A DNA stretch of 64,000 bases from an uncultured Odoribacter sp. (GCA_910589025.1 CAJURM010000001.1:186001-250000), one strand, 5' to 3'. Shown: positions 27,185 through 36,667, counted from the first letter of the stretch. The notes: a model not told the origin generated them from the letters alone. Numbers and translations: made by a program.

Positions 27185-29209
27185 ATGAACACAACGATAA
27201 ACAGAGCTGCAGATAACATTCGTATTCTGGCAGCGTCCATGGTGGAAAAAGCCAAATCCGGACACCCGGGAGGCGCAATGGGGGGTGCTGATTACATCAA
27301 TGTCCTCTATTCGGAATTTCTCAACTTCGATCCCGATGATCTCAGTTGGGAAAACCGCGACCGTTTTTTCTTAGACCCCGGACACATGTCACCGATGTTA
27401 TACTCCGTTCTAAGCCTGATTGGAGCTTACAGCATGGAAGATTTACAAAACTTCCGCCAATGGGGCAGCATCACTCCCGGACACCCGGAAGTAGACCGGA
27501 AACACGGCGTAGAAAATACCTCCGGTCCCTTGGGACAAGGCCATACGATGGCTGTCGGCGCTGCTATTGCCGAACGTTTTTTAGTGGCACGTTTTGGGGA
27601 ATGGATGGCTCACAAAACCTATGCTTTCATTTCCGATGGAGGCATACAGGAAGAAATCTCTCAGGGCGCCGGACGTATCGCCGGAACGCTGGGACTCTCC
27701 AATCTGATTATGTTCTATGATGCCAACAACATCCAACTCTCCACTACAGTGGAAGAGGTGACAACCGAAAATACAGCACAGAAATACGAGGCCTGGGGAT
27801 GGAACGTCATCACCATAGACGGCAACGACGCCGACCAGATACGCGAAGCACTGACAGCAGCCAACGATGAAACGCAGCGTCCCACACTGATTATCGGCAA
27901 AACGCTGATGGGAAAAGGCGCTGTCGGAGCCAACGGCGAAGATTTCTCCAACAAAGTGTCTACCCACGGACAGCCTCTGACAGGAGCAGGAGCATCCATT
28001 GAGAAAACAGTGGAAAACTTAGGCGGCGATTCCCGGAATCCATTCCAAATATTTCCGGACGTAAAAGAATACTACTCCCAGGTTTTACAAAAAAAGAGAG
28101 AATACGCGAAGAAGAAAAAAGCGGAACAGGCAGCCTGGGAAAAAGCCAATCCGGAATTAGCAACCAAATACCACCGGTTTATGTCTGGCCAAGCTCCCGA
28201 ACTGGATTACAGTACCATTCAGCATAAAGCCAACATCGCAACACGGGTCGCCTCGGCAGATGTACTGACCTACCTGGCACAACACGTCGAAAACATGATT
28301 GTCAGCTCTGCTGACCTGTCCAATTCCGACAAAACAGACGGTTTCATCAAAGGGGGTGCCCGCTCCTTGGTAAAAGGCGATTTTAGCGGAGCTTTCCTCC
28401 AGGCAGGTGTAGCCGAATTAACTATGGCAACCATCTGCAACGGTATCGCACTGCATGGCGGAATATTTGTTGCATGTGCCACATTCTTTGTTTTCTCCGA
28501 CTACATGAAGCCTGCCATACGGCTTTCCGCTCTCATGGAACTGCCGGTAAAATACCTCTGGAGCCACGACGCCTTCCGGGTAGGTGAAGACGGCCCGACC
28601 CACCAGCCCATCGAACAGGAAGCACAAATCCGGCTCTTGGAAAAACTGCAAAACCACTCCGGTCGCATGAGTTTATTGGCACTGCGTCCGGCAGATGCAG
28701 CAGAAACATCCGTAGCCTGGAAAATGGCAATGGAAAACACCCATACGCCCACGGCTCTCATTTTCTCCCGCCAAAACGTCAATGACCTGTCGGGAAAAAA
28801 CCGTTACCAGGAAGCTTTACAGGCAGAAAAAGGAGCTTACGTCGTTTGCTCGACCGGCAACAATCCGCAAATCACGCTGATAGCTTCGGGTTCGGAAGTC
28901 AATACTTTAGTGGAAGCTGCCCAACTACTAAAAGAAAGAAAAGGCATTGCAGCACAAGTCGTATCAGTCATTTCCGAAGGACTCTTCCGGCAGCAACCAT
29001 CGGCATACCAAAAACAAGTTATTCCCGACAACTGCCCCAAATACGGACTGACTGCCGGACTCTCCGTTACCTTGGAAGGCTTAGTCGGCTATAACGGGAA
29101 AATACACGGTGTCAACCACTTCGGCTACTCCGCTCCCGCCCAAGTCTTAGACGAAAAATTCGGCTTCACCGGCGAGCAAGTCTTCGAAGAACTCAGCCAC
29201 CTCATCTGA
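27185..29209 (+). CDS. tkt: Transketolase
   Basis: 674 residues, full length. Thiamine-diphosphate enzyme that moves two-carbon units between sugar phosphates in the pentose-phosphate pathway. Motifs: AKSGHPGGAMGGAD, NTSGPLGQGHTMAVGAA, the TPP-binding loop ISDGGIQEE followed by YDANN, and in the pyrimidine domain SHDAFRVGEDGPTHQPIE. The TPP loop reads SDGG instead of the more usual GDG, with the metal-binding Asp retained. It has its own promoter and ends at a strong two-way terminator. Confidence 0.95.
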   Translation: MNTTINRAADNIRILAASMVEKAKSGHPGGAMGGADYINVLYSEFLNFDPDDLSWENRDRFFLDPGHMSPMLYSVLSLIGAYSMEDLQNFRQWGSITPGHPEVDRKHGVENTSGPLGQGHTMAVGAAIAERFLVARFGEWMAHKTYAFISDGGIQEEISQGAGRIAGTLGLSNLIMFYDANNIQLSTTVEEVTTENTAQKYEAWGWNVITIDGNDADQIREALTAANDETQRPTLIIGKTLMGKGAVGANGEDFSNKVSTHGQPLTGAGASIEKTVENLGGDSRNPFQIFPDVKEYYSQVLQKKREYAKKKKAEQAAWEKANPELATKYHRFMSGQAPELDYSTIQHKANIATRVASADVLTYLAQHVENMIVSSADLSNSDKTDGFIKGGARSLVKGDFSGAFLQAGVAELTMATICNGIALHGGIFVACATFFVFSDYMKPAIRLSALMELPVKYLWSHDAFRVGEDGPTHQPIEQEAQIRLLEKLQNHSGRMSLLALRPADAAETSVAWKMAMENTHTPTALIFSRQNVNDLSGKNRYQEALQAEKGAYVVCSTGNNPQITLIASGSEVNTLVEAAQLLKERKGIAAQVVSVISEGLFRQQPSAYQKQVIPDNCPKYGLTAGLSVTLEGLVGYNGKIHGVNHFGYSAPAQVLDEKFGFTGEQVFEELSHLI

Positions 29210-29211
29210 TA

Positions 29212-29249
29212 AAAATTAAAAGGAGCTCACCCGGGCTCCTTTTAATTTT
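29212..29249. terminator. Two-way intrinsic terminator between tkt and the porP-type gene
   Basis: A 15-bp perfect stem (29212-29226 with 29235-29249) with GGAGC/GCTCC at its base-paired core and A-rich/T-rich flanks on both strands. It sits between convergent genes ending at 29209 and 29257, so it can end both transcripts. Confidence 0.85.
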
Positions 29250-29256
29250 CAATACC

Positions 29257-30225
29257 CTACCTCCTAAACCCGTCCGCAACACATTTCGTCGGGAACAACG
29301 GATACGTGACTATCACTTCAAACGTCCCCCTGGCATCCCCCTTCAAAGCCTTGATATTGTAATCGTAGCTGCAAAGAATCTTCATATCCGATACTAACTT
29401 CACACCGGCCAAAAAACCGAACTCCCCTATGCTACGACCCAACAGAGAAAACTGAAACTTCTCCCTTTGCGTCGGATGATTCAGATAAAACGACACGACA
29501 CCGTCCACCTGAAAAGCCTCCGCCGTCTGTTTCACACACAAACCCCACTCCATATCGTAAGTTGTCGGAGAAGCCGAAGTGCGGTACGAAGGACGGTAAA
29601 GGCGACCCAATATACGCGTACGGTAACGACCGTAAAGGTAATTCGTACCACCGAAGATTGAAGCCTCCTCCCTGAAAAAAGAGAACAGATGCTGAGTCGA
29701 CAAACCAATACGAAATGAGGGGGTTACAATGTACTCCACTCCCAAACCGCCGTTCCACTGTTTCTTGCCTCCCAAAAGATTGTCCAAAGCCGGGTCAGTT
29801 TCATCCTCTATCATCACATCCCCCCGGTCCGCTTTTTGCAGCTGATAACCCAAAGACAATCCCACACTCAAAAAGCTGCCACGGAAACGGAGGGTATAAG
29901 CATACGAAAAAGAAAGATCTGTCGAGTTCAGGTAACCGATTTTATCGTTCAGGAGCTTTATGCCCGCCTGCATTTTATATTTTTCCCAGTAGTACGTCCC
30001 TGTTCCGAAGACAGTCACCGGACTGCCCGAAAGACCAAACCACTGTTTCCGCGCCGATAAGGAGAAATAAGCACTTGCATCCGTATTGACGAACGCAGGA
30101 TTAATATAATACGGATTCTCCCAGTAAAAGGCCGTGGAAGGAGTTATCTGGCCTTTTGCCGAAGATACCGTCAGCAATCCTGACAAAAGTATCCACCATA
30201 TATATATCCGTATAGGTATATTCAT
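29257..30225 (-). CDS. PorP/SprF family type IX secretion-associated outer-membrane protein
   Basis: 322 residues with a signal peptide ending SSAKGQ. The N-terminal segment ITPSTAFYWENPYYINPAF and later ARKQWFGLSGSPVTVFGTG are the usual PorP/SprF signatures, followed by alternating beta-barrel strands. SprF-type proteins assist surface display of type B C-terminal-domain cargo through the type IX system. Its ATG overlaps the stop of the giant repeat protein as ATGA, so the two are translationally coupled, a cargo-plus-SprF layout like sprB-sprF. No core T9SS genes (porK-N, sprA) lie in the window. Confidence 0.88.
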   Translation of the reverse strand: MNIPIRIYIWWILLSGLLTVSSAKGQITPSTAFYWENPYYINPAFVNTDASAYFSLSARKQWFGLSGSPVTVFGTGTYYWEKYKMQAGIKLLNDKIGYLNSTDLSFSYAYTLRFRGSFLSVGLSLGYQLQKADRGDVMIEDETDPALDNLLGGKKQWNGGLGVEYIVTPSFRIGLSTQHLFSFFREEASIFGGTNYLYGRYRTRILGRLYRPSYRTSASPTTYDMEWGLCVKQTAEAFQVDGVVSFYLNHPTQREKFQFSLLGRSIGEFGFLAGVKLVSDMKILCSYDYNIKALKGDARGTFEVIVTYPLFPTKCVADGFRR

Positions 30226-33200
30226 CGTATCAGTGTTACATAACCCGTTTTCTGTCTCTTCCCGTTCGCTGTCCGGTAATGAAGACGGTAAAAGTAAGTG
30301 TCTTCTTTCGCCTGTCTACCATTATAAGTCCCGTCCCAACCACTATCACCACTGTATATCCGTAAGCCGTTACGATCCATGATTTCAATCTCGTAATCCG
30401 GCATGAACACATCATTGATGCCATCTCCGTTAGGACTGAACGTGTTGAGCGCCTTAGGAAGGAAAACAACCTCTATATCCATTCGGCTCTCCGTCACACA
30501 ACTGTCCGAATTCAAAACTTGCAACCTCACCTCATAGTATTTTTCTGTCCTGGCATTGTACGTATGGGATACTCTATCCCCTTCACCCCGCTCTCCGTCG
30601 CCGAAGTCCCAAAGGCATCTCATTCCGGGAAATACCTCGGTCCTGAAATGAACCGTGGGATAATCCTCGTCGATCACCTGACGGTCGCTGTGTATCAACA
30701 CCTCCCTCAAATAAGGCGGAACGCGCTGAACGTAGGAAAAGTGGTTTTCACACTCGTTGTAGGTCTCTGCATGAAGTTGTATCCGGTACGTGCCGGAGTC
30801 CGAATATTGGTGGTAACACTCTTCACTGCGGAGTAACGTTCCGTCCCCCAGGTCCCACTCCCAAAGGTTTATCATATCACCGGGATCAAAGAAGAAACTG
30901 TAACCGTGTGTGCTGCAATCCTCCAATAATACTCTGATGCTGCCCTCTATCTTCTTTTCTTCCGTCAACGTCAGGGTAACCGTGCTGTCGCAACCGAAGG
31001 CGCTTTGCAGATACTGGTAATGCAACCCGGGGGTGCTCACATGAAAACCGCCATGCGTGTAAGGAATACCCTCGCAAAGAACACCGGAAAGCTGGATGTC
31101 GTAAACCGGATGAACACTCAGGTAGAGGCAATAAATACTGTCACAGCCTTTTGTCGTCGTTAGGCTGTCGTAATACTCACCACTCTCGTGGTATCGCATG
31201 CCGCGGAAGTCAAACGTATCCCCCTCGCAAAGATGGACTGTTTCAGGATAGAAGTAGGTCGGCCATACGTGCAAGTGTAAGGTAACAACACTGTCGCAAC
31301 CGTGAACGGTAGACTCTGTGCGAAGGTAGGTGCTGCTTTCATGGAGATTGGAGAGACGGAAGCCGTACCGCTCATAATAATCCGAAGGACAAATGGAATC
31401 GTATAAGACCGTATTGTAAACAGGATGAACCTTTAAATGCAAGATGAGTGTGGAATCGCAACCGGACCGGGAAGAAAGGGTCAGGGTATGTACCCCGTCT
31501 ACCTGTACGGAAGGCAGAGTGAAACCGTGTCTGTAATACCCGTCCCCCTGGCAAACAGTATCGTACAAGGGCGTGTCGTAGACAGGTTGGACGCTCAGCG
31601 ACAGAATGCGAATGGAATCGCAACCCCAAAAACTCCGGAAGGTGTCGCGAACGAGGGTATCGTGATAAACGGAGGGCAACGAGAATCCGTACTTGTTGTA
31701 GCCGCTACCGTAACAGACCTTATCCGGAAAAAGAAGAGGTGAAGTCGAATGAACGCTCAGTGTCAAACAGTAAATACTGTCACAACCGTGAACGGTGGTC
31801 AAGGAATCGTAGTATACGCCGCTTGTATGCAACCACCTACCCCGAAAAGAGATGCTATCTCCCTGGCAGATATGCTGTGTTTCCGAGAAAAAATAAACAG
31901 GATGAACATGCAAATTTAAAGTGACGGTACTATCGCAGCCGTGAACGGTAGAGTATGTTTTAATAAAAGTCCCTCCTGATGTACCGGAAGGAAGGCTAAA
32001 ACCATAGTTGCTATAAGAGTCCCCTTGGCAAATTGTGTCGTACAACGTCGTGTCGTAAACCGAATGAACCGTCAGGTATAACGTACGTATCGAATCACAC
32101 CCCCAACGGGTTTTAAATGTATCGCGGACTATCGTATCGACAGTGACGGCCGACAGGTTAAACCCGTATTCATGGTAGCCGTTTCCCTGACAGACCGAAC
32201 CCGAAAAAGAAAAACCATAGACCGAATGAACGCTTAGTGTCAAACAGTAAATACTGTCACAACCATGAACGGTGGTCAAGGAATCGTAGTATACGCCGCT
32301 CTTGTATAACTTACGACCACGGAAATCAAAGGTGTCCCCCTGGCAAATATTCTGTGTTGCTGAGAAAAGATAAACAGGATGAACATGCAAATTTAAAGTG
32401 ACGGTACTGTCGCAGCCGTGGACGGTGGAATACGGGTTTATAAAAGTCCCTCCTGATGTACCGGAAGGAAGGCTAAAACCATAGTTGCTATAAGAGTCCC
32501 CTTGGCAAATTGTGTCGTACAACGTCGTGTCGTAAACCGAATGAACCTTTAAATGCAAGGTAAGTATGGAATCGCAACCAGCCTGAGAAGAAAGAGATAA
32601 TGTATAATCTCCGTCTGTCTGTACGTCGGACAATGAGAATCCATACCGATTATAAGAAGCTCCCCGGCAAACCGTGTCGTAAAGAGACGTGTGGTATTCA
32701 GGATTGACTGTCAAATGCAGTGTTCGTACGGAATCGCAACCCCAGACACTCTGTAAGGTATCATGAAGAATTGTATCGCGATAGACAACGGGCAATGAGA
32801 AACCGTAATCATTATAATCATCACCATAGCATACGGCATCGAAAAAAGAAGTATCGGAAGCATGCACTGTTAAATGAAGATTGACGATACTGTCACAACC
32901 AGTAACAGCACTGATATGCTGAAAACGATAAACGCCCGATTCCGTCCCAACGTCAAAAGTCGTATCACACCAAGTGTAAGGCAAAGCATTTGCACAAACA
33001 CTTACAGATGTGTCGGTGATGATACTACCGCAATCCGGCGGATTCCCGAAAACGCAACGAACAGAGAGTCCACAATTTTTAACATGTATATCTGTTCGGT
33101 AAAAAAAAGTATAAGCAAAATAATTGGAAGAAGAAGTACCTAACCAATAACACTGGTTGAAGCTCGGATTTAAATCACCATCACTGCTGCTACGATAAGC

Positions 33201-34376
33201 AGATTTAGGAAGAAAAAGTGTGGTATTATTGCTTATATCCGTAAATGAACGCCCCAACACTCCATTGCGTGATATAGTCTCACAAGATACCTTGAATGTA
33301 TCCAATAGTGTTTCTGCTTCTTTAAGTGTAGGTACTCGCCACCCCACAGGACATGGATCATTCACTGCGTCCCAACAACTACCGGACGGTAAGCTACTGT
33401 CCCATCCAGAAACATCCCCTGTTACAGACCATCCCTTTCTCCGGTTCCATTGGTAGAGCATGCCACTCGATTCGGGAGTGGCAGCAAAGGTACCCGGTTT
33501 GTCCACATTACTCTCTGCCCAACACACCCCGTTAATAAATACCCCGGGGCAAGACTTTTCGTTTTCCTGCTGAACTGTCAGGTGTAAATAGGTTATATCA
33601 CTATACGCGCAACTGCGACGCGAAATGCGATAGGTGCCTGTTTGGGTCCCCTCCCCAAAGGTTGTATCGCGCCACTCATAAGGAAAATCCGTGGAACAAA
33701 TCGTCACCGTATCATGGCTGACTATACTATCACACTTCTCATCGGCAACACAACGAATTAATAGTCCATAATTTTTTTCTACACGCATATGATGATTAAA
33801 ATCTGAGACTAAATACAGCCCCATTGCTCTTGTATTATTACTATCGTCGTCCTCAGACGAGGACCAATATAGTCCTTTAGTGTTCCTGGAAGAGCGAATG
33901 CCACTATAACCATGAATTATTCCTGCAAAAGGCAAAAAAATGGCATTATCGGTAACTTTAGAAATAAAACTTGCACCATTTATGCCGTTCCGAGGTGCAC
34001 ATATATAGGTCACATTTGATTCATCCCACAACGTTTTTATTTCATCATAAGTGGGCACTCTCCACCCGGTAGGACACGGATCATTAATGGTTTCCCAAGG
34101 CTTGATTCTATCGGGATACTCTCTATACTCCCAATCCCTAATTGTATCTATAACGGGCCATCCCTTTTTACTGTTCCATTGATAAAACATACCATACGCT
34201 TCAGGAGTAGAAGCAAAAGTGCCTGATGTATCCACATTGGATTTTGCCCAACATACACCATTAATTAACTCTCCCACCCAAGGTTTTAAACCGGCATTTT
34301 CTTGTGAAAATATCGGTTTGCTCAAAAAGAAAAATAAACAACAAAGAAATAATATGCTCTTTTTTACCTTAAGCAT
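30222..34376 (-). CDS. Giant surface protein: two FISUMP domains, about 13 Cys-rich 53-residue repeats, PKD-like domains, type B T9SS C-terminal domain
   Basis: 1384 residues from the ATG at 34376 (MLKVKKSILFLCCLFFFLS, a good signal peptide); an upstream in-frame ATG at 34430 would bury that signal. Two FISUMP-type domains follow (NDPCPTGWRVPTYDE and NDPCPVGWRVPTLKE). From about residue 440 there are about 13 repeats of about 53 residues, each with a C-x-G...YGF half and a GCDS-hydrophobic half, hence two Cys per repeat. Two PKD-like regions (WDLGDGT, WDFGDGE) and the gliding-motility C-terminal domain (FSPNGDGINDVF to the end) close the protein. Predicted to be exported by T9SS and displayed on the surface, perhaps as an adhesin. 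Coupled to the PorP-type gene. The 5' third is AT-richer than its surroundings. Confidence 0.85.
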   Translation of the reverse strand: MLKVKKSILFLCCLFFFLSKPIFSQENAGLKPWVGELINGVCWAKSNVDTSGTFASTPEAYGMFYQWNSKKGWPVIDTIRDWEYREYPDRIKPWETINDPCPTGWRVPTYDEIKTLWDESNVTYICAPRNGINGASFISKVTDNAIFLPFAGIIHGYSGIRSSRNTKGLYWSSSEDDDSNNTRAMGLYLVSDFNHHMRVEKNYGLLIRCVADEKCDSIVSHDTVTICSTDFPYEWRDTTFGEGTQTGTYRISRRSCAYSDITYLHLTVQQENEKSCPGVFINGVCWAESNVDKPGTFAATPESSGMLYQWNRRKGWSVTGDVSGWDSSLPSGSCWDAVNDPCPVGWRVPTLKEAETLLDTFKVSCETISRNGVLGRSFTDISNNTTLFLPKSAYRSSSDGDLNPSFNQCYWLGTSSSNYFAYTFFYRTDIHVKNCGLSVRCVFGNPPDCGSIITDTSVSVCANALPYTWCDTTFDVGTESGVYRFQHISAVTGCDSIVNLHLTVHASDTSFFDAVCYGDDYNDYGFSLPVVYRDTILHDTLQSVWGCDSVRTLHLTVNPEYHTSLYDTVCRGASYNRYGFSLSDVQTDGDYTLSLSSQAGCDSILTLHLKVHSVYDTTLYDTICQGDSYSNYGFSLPSGTSGGTFINPYSTVHGCDSTVTLNLHVHPVYLFSATQNICQGDTFDFRGRKLYKSGVYYDSLTTVHGCDSIYCLTLSVHSVYGFSFSGSVCQGNGYHEYGFNLSAVTVDTIVRDTFKTRWGCDSIRTLYLTVHSVYDTTLYDTICQGDSYSNYGFSLPSGTSGGTFIKTYSTVHGCDSTVTLNLHVHPVYFFSETQHICQGDSISFRGRWLHTSGVYYDSLTTVHGCDSIYCLTLSVHSTSPLLFPDKVCYGSGYNKYGFSLPSVYHDTLVRDTFRSFWGCDSIRILSLSVQPVYDTPLYDTVCQGDGYYRHGFTLPSVQVDGVHTLTLSSRSGCDSTLILHLKVHPVYNTVLYDSICPSDYYERYGFRLSNLHESSTYLRTESTVHGCDSVVTLHLHVWPTYFYPETVHLCEGDTFDFRGMRYHESGEYYDSLTTTKGCDSIYCLYLSVHPVYDIQLSGVLCEGIPYTHGGFHVSTPGLHYQYLQSAFGCDSTVTLTLTEEKKIEGSIRVLLEDCSTHGYSFFFDPGDMINLWEWDLGDGTLLRSEECYHQYSDSGTYRIQLHAETYNECENHFSYVQRVPPYLREVLIHSDRQVIDEDYPTVHFRTEVFPGMRCLWDFGDGERGEGDRVSHTYNARTEKYYEVRLQVLNSDSCVTESRMDIEVVFLPKALNTFSPNGDGINDVFMPDYEIEIMDRNGLRIYSGDSGWDGTYNGRQAKEDTYFYRLHYRTANGKRQKTGYVTLIR
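31700..32660 (-). repeat. Tandem 477-bp higher-order duplication inside the giant surface gene
   Basis: Near-identical segments recur at a spacing of exactly 477 bp: TGTCAAACAGTAAATACTGT at 31761 and 32238, and GATGAACATGCAAATTTAAA at 31901 and 32378. From 31901 the two copies stay almost identical for about 165 bp. 477 bp is 159 codons, or three 53-residue repeats, so the recent duplication unit is a trimer of repeats. Limits are approximate. Confidence 0.85.
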
Positions 34377-34439
34377 ACAGGAATGAAATTGACGACCTTT
34401 TACAAATATGGTAAAATTCACAGTGCCCACTCTATTGTA

Positions 34440-35723
34440 TTAACGATTAATCAACCAATTCCTGGGTTTAAGTCGGTCAGTTATTTCCTTCATATTGGGT
34501 GAATAGGTATACAGATGTCCGGGGCTTGTTTCGGATCTTCGAGGCAATGCAGAAATAAAAGGTTCTAAACGATCCCAATCCTTTTCAAAAGGAGTTCTCT
34601 CTATCCGTACTTCAAATAAATTATCCAAACCATCTTCTCCCCATATTAGATTTGTCAACTTAGAGCGAGTCGCATACAATTTTTGTACTCGTATATCGGA
34701 TATATCTAATTTTGTTATTGCCGAACCGGAAATATCAACAGCATATAACATCGTGTTTTTTGATAAATCCAACAAGGTAAAAGGTGTGGACGCTACATTC
34801 AGTATAAACAACTTCGGAAACATGGAGAAACTCGTATCACAGATAGGGTGGTCATTGATTGTGTCCAGCAAAAGACCTTCCAAAGAAACCAAGAGTAAAT
34901 TCGGATTATTACGTAAATCAAGGTTTGTTATGGAAGTAAAAGAAACATCAATGTTTATCAAATTAGGATTATTACTTAAATCAATATTTTCAATGGGATT
35001 GCCCGAAAGATTCAATGCAGAAAGATTTTCAGACAATTTTATCGCAGTTATCTTATTATTTCCAAGCATTAATTGAAAAAGATTCGAATTACCGGAAACA
35101 TCAAGATACGTCAATTGATTATTTTCTGCATAAAGATGATAAAGCAAAGGTATATGAGTAACTTCAAGAGCAGAAAGCTCATTATTTGAAACATGAAGTA
35201 CTTGTAGTGCCTGACATTCATTTGGTAAATCCAACTCATCCAAATGATTATTTACACAACTCAGAGTAACCAAATTTTCATTAGAATAAATTTTCAATGA
35301 AATAAGCTCATTATTGTCGATTGTTAAACTTTGAATAGCCTCCTTTGTCCCTTCTATATATATACAATGAGATGAATAACCATCCGTAAATTTATACTTC
35401 TTTTCCACATTAGAACCTGCTGTTACAGCTACTCCTTCCTCATCAGTCCATTGAATCCATATGGTTTCTGTTGTTGACAATTGAATGCAAACTGAGTCTT
35501 TGATCGTAACCATCTCAAAACGATTATTATTAGCCCTCGTCTTGGGCATCCGGCTTAAAGCCTGTTGAATTAATTCAGCTTTGGAGAGTTGTTTGGGCTC
35601 TTCGGGAAGGTTGGTTTCAAAATCATCGCTGCTGCACGAGGTCACACCGACCAGCAGGATTAAACACGTCAACAGCATAAAACACCTGGATTTCATACTG
35701 CTTAAACAGATTACCTTTTTCAT
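34440..35723 (-). CDS. Leucine-rich-repeat lipoprotein
   Basis: 427 residues. The signal ends in a lipobox, LLVGVTSC, so the mature protein should be a lipid-anchored surface or periplasmic protein; a start nine codons later (MKSRCFMLLTC) is equally possible. From about residue 120 to 370 there are irregular 20-23-residue leucine-rich repeats with consensus L-x-x-L-x-V-S-x-N-x-L (LQVLHVSNNELSALEV, LIYLDVS-like blades such as LTYLDVSGNSNL). A conserved tail (SPGHLYTYSPNMKEI...NWLINR) recurs in a remnant at 35982-36092. It lies 63 bp upstream of the giant T9SS-cargo gene and could be co-transcribed with it. Notably AT-rich. Ligand unknown. Confidence 0.8.
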   Translation of the reverse strand: MKKVICLSSMKSRCFMLLTCLILLVGVTSCSSDDFETNLPEEPKQLSKAELIQQALSRMPKTRANNNRFEMVTIKDSVCIQLSTTETIWIQWTDEEGVAVTAGSNVEKKYKFTDGYSSHCIYIEGTKEAIQSLTIDNNELISLKIYSNENLVTLSCVNNHLDELDLPNECQALQVLHVSNNELSALEVTHIPLLYHLYAENNQLTYLDVSGNSNLFQLMLGNNKITAIKLSENLSALNLSGNPIENIDLSNNPNLINIDVSFTSITNLDLRNNPNLLLVSLEGLLLDTINDHPICDTSFSMFPKLFILNVASTPFTLLDLSKNTMLYAVDISGSAITKLDISDIRVQKLYATRSKLTNLIWGEDGLDNLFEVRIERTPFEKDWDRLEPFISALPRRSETSPGHLYTYSPNMKEITDRLKPRNWLINR

Positions 35724-35909
35724 AGCGGAATAGTTTTTATTAACATCGCTATAAAGGTAACAAAACTTTTTTCTATTTTACAAATATTTACTTCAATAAA
35801 CAATACACTGCTATTTCTTCAATTATCTGAAAAGGTTTACCACTCTGCTATTTTAAGGCATAACAACTTTTTCGATACATCGGTTTACTCAATATACAAT
35901 GATTAATAA

Positions 35910-35949
35910 AAAACCTGACCGGACTTTTACATATCTCCAGTCAGGTTTT
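35910..35949 (-). terminator. Intrinsic terminator after adk and the LRR remnant
   Basis: AAAACCTGAC (35910-35919) pairs with GTCAGGTTTT (35940-35949), and three further inner pairs form beyond one mismatch. Read on the minus strand the stem ends in a run of six T. It would end the adk transcript after the remnant. Confidence 0.75.
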
Positions 35950-35981
35950 ATTTAATGCAATTTTTATAGATATCTGAATAA

Positions 35982-36092
35982 TTATTGATTAATCAGCCAA
36001 TTTTTCAAAGAAGCCACATCAATCAATTCATTAATGTATTGTGAATAAGTATACAAATGTCCTGAGAGCAGTCCATTTCTATATTCCCTCAT
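35982..36092 (-). pseudogene. Remnant of a second LRR lipoprotein gene (C-terminal 36 codons)
   Basis: The minus strand encodes, up to a stop at 35982, a 36-codon open segment containing SGHLYTYSQYINELIDVASL and then KNWLINQ. The intact neighbouring LRR protein ends SPGHLYTYSPNMKEI and then PRNWLINR at the same position relative to its stop. The match continues in DNA (GATTAATC, GAATA-GTATACA-ATGTCC). The frame runs upstream directly into the adk stop codon, so the rest of the gene has been lost, probably by a recombination event at the end of adk. Not expected to make a functional protein. Confidence 0.8.
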
Positions 36093-36100
36093 AAAAGTAT

Positions 36101-36667
36101 TTACTTCAACTTTTCGATAATGGCGCACATTTCGTCGAATACTTCGTCCATGGTGCCGTCGCCTTTGACGGGGTGGGAAATAGCCTGATAGTGTTGTGCC
36201 ACCGGAACTGTCTTGGCATGGTACTCCTTGAAACGGTTGTTTATGGCTTCTTCATTATCATCGGCACGACCTTCGATTTTAGCCCGTTCCATCATCCGGC
36301 GCTTCAATTCGTCTACCGGCACTTCAATACTCAGCAGACAGCGCAAAGGAGAACCGCTCTCCTCCAGCATCTCATCCAGTTTCTGAGCCTGTGCCACCGT
36401 ACGAGGGAAACCGTCAAACAGGAAGCCGTCCACCCCGCTGCTTTTCTTCATGCTGTCCTGAATCAACTCAATCACAAACTCGTCGGATAAAAGCTGACCG
36501 CTGTTAATAATATCCGCCGCCATCTTCCCCAGTTCCGTTCCTTCTGCAATCTCTTTCCGGATCATATCTCCCGTGGAGAGGTGAGCCAGATTATATTTCT
36601 TCATAATCCGTTTTGCCTGCGTACCTTTCCCGGCACACGGAGGACCAAATAGTGCGATATTCAACAT
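36101..36667 (-). CDS. adk: Adenylate kinase
   Basis: 188 residues from the ATG at 36667 (MLNIALFGPPCAGKGTQ), the short type usual in Bacteroidota. It balances ATP, ADP and AMP. The P-loop GPPCAGKGT is at residues 8-16, HLSTGDMIRKEI forms the AMP-binding region, and GFLFDGFPRTVAQAQ is the NMP motif. The LID is short, without zinc cysteines. A longer reading to 36724 is rejected because the TAnnTTTG promoter (36709-36716) would lie inside it. The LRR remnant begins right at its stop codon. Confidence 0.95.
   Translation of the reverse strand: MLNIALFGPPCAGKGTQAKRIMKKYNLAHLSTGDMIRKEIAEGTELGKMAADIINSGQLLSDEFVIELIQDSMKKSSGVDGFLFDGFPRTVAQAQKLDEMLEESGSPLRCLLSIEVPVDELKRRMMERAKIEGRADDNEEAINNRFKEYHAKTVPVAQHYQAISHPVKGDGTMDEVFDEMCAIIEKLK

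Larger units (their letters stand above)
35724..36100. other. Gap between the LRR gene and adk: promoter, terminator and LRR remnant
   Basis: 377 bp, AT-rich. On the minus strand a TACCTTTA (35752-35759, one mismatch to TAnnTTTG) precedes the LRR gene. A terminator lies at 35910-35949 and the decayed LRR C-terminus at 35982-36092. About 150 bp (35760-35909) show no recognisable content. Confidence 0.6.

Noticed and set aside
31000..33000. Possible CRISPR-like direct repeats
   Set aside because: The repeats are in-frame parts of a protein with 159-bp and 477-bp periods and no unique spacers.
34377..34430. Longer N-terminus for the giant surface protein
   Set aside because: It would place 18 extra residues before a clear signal peptide.
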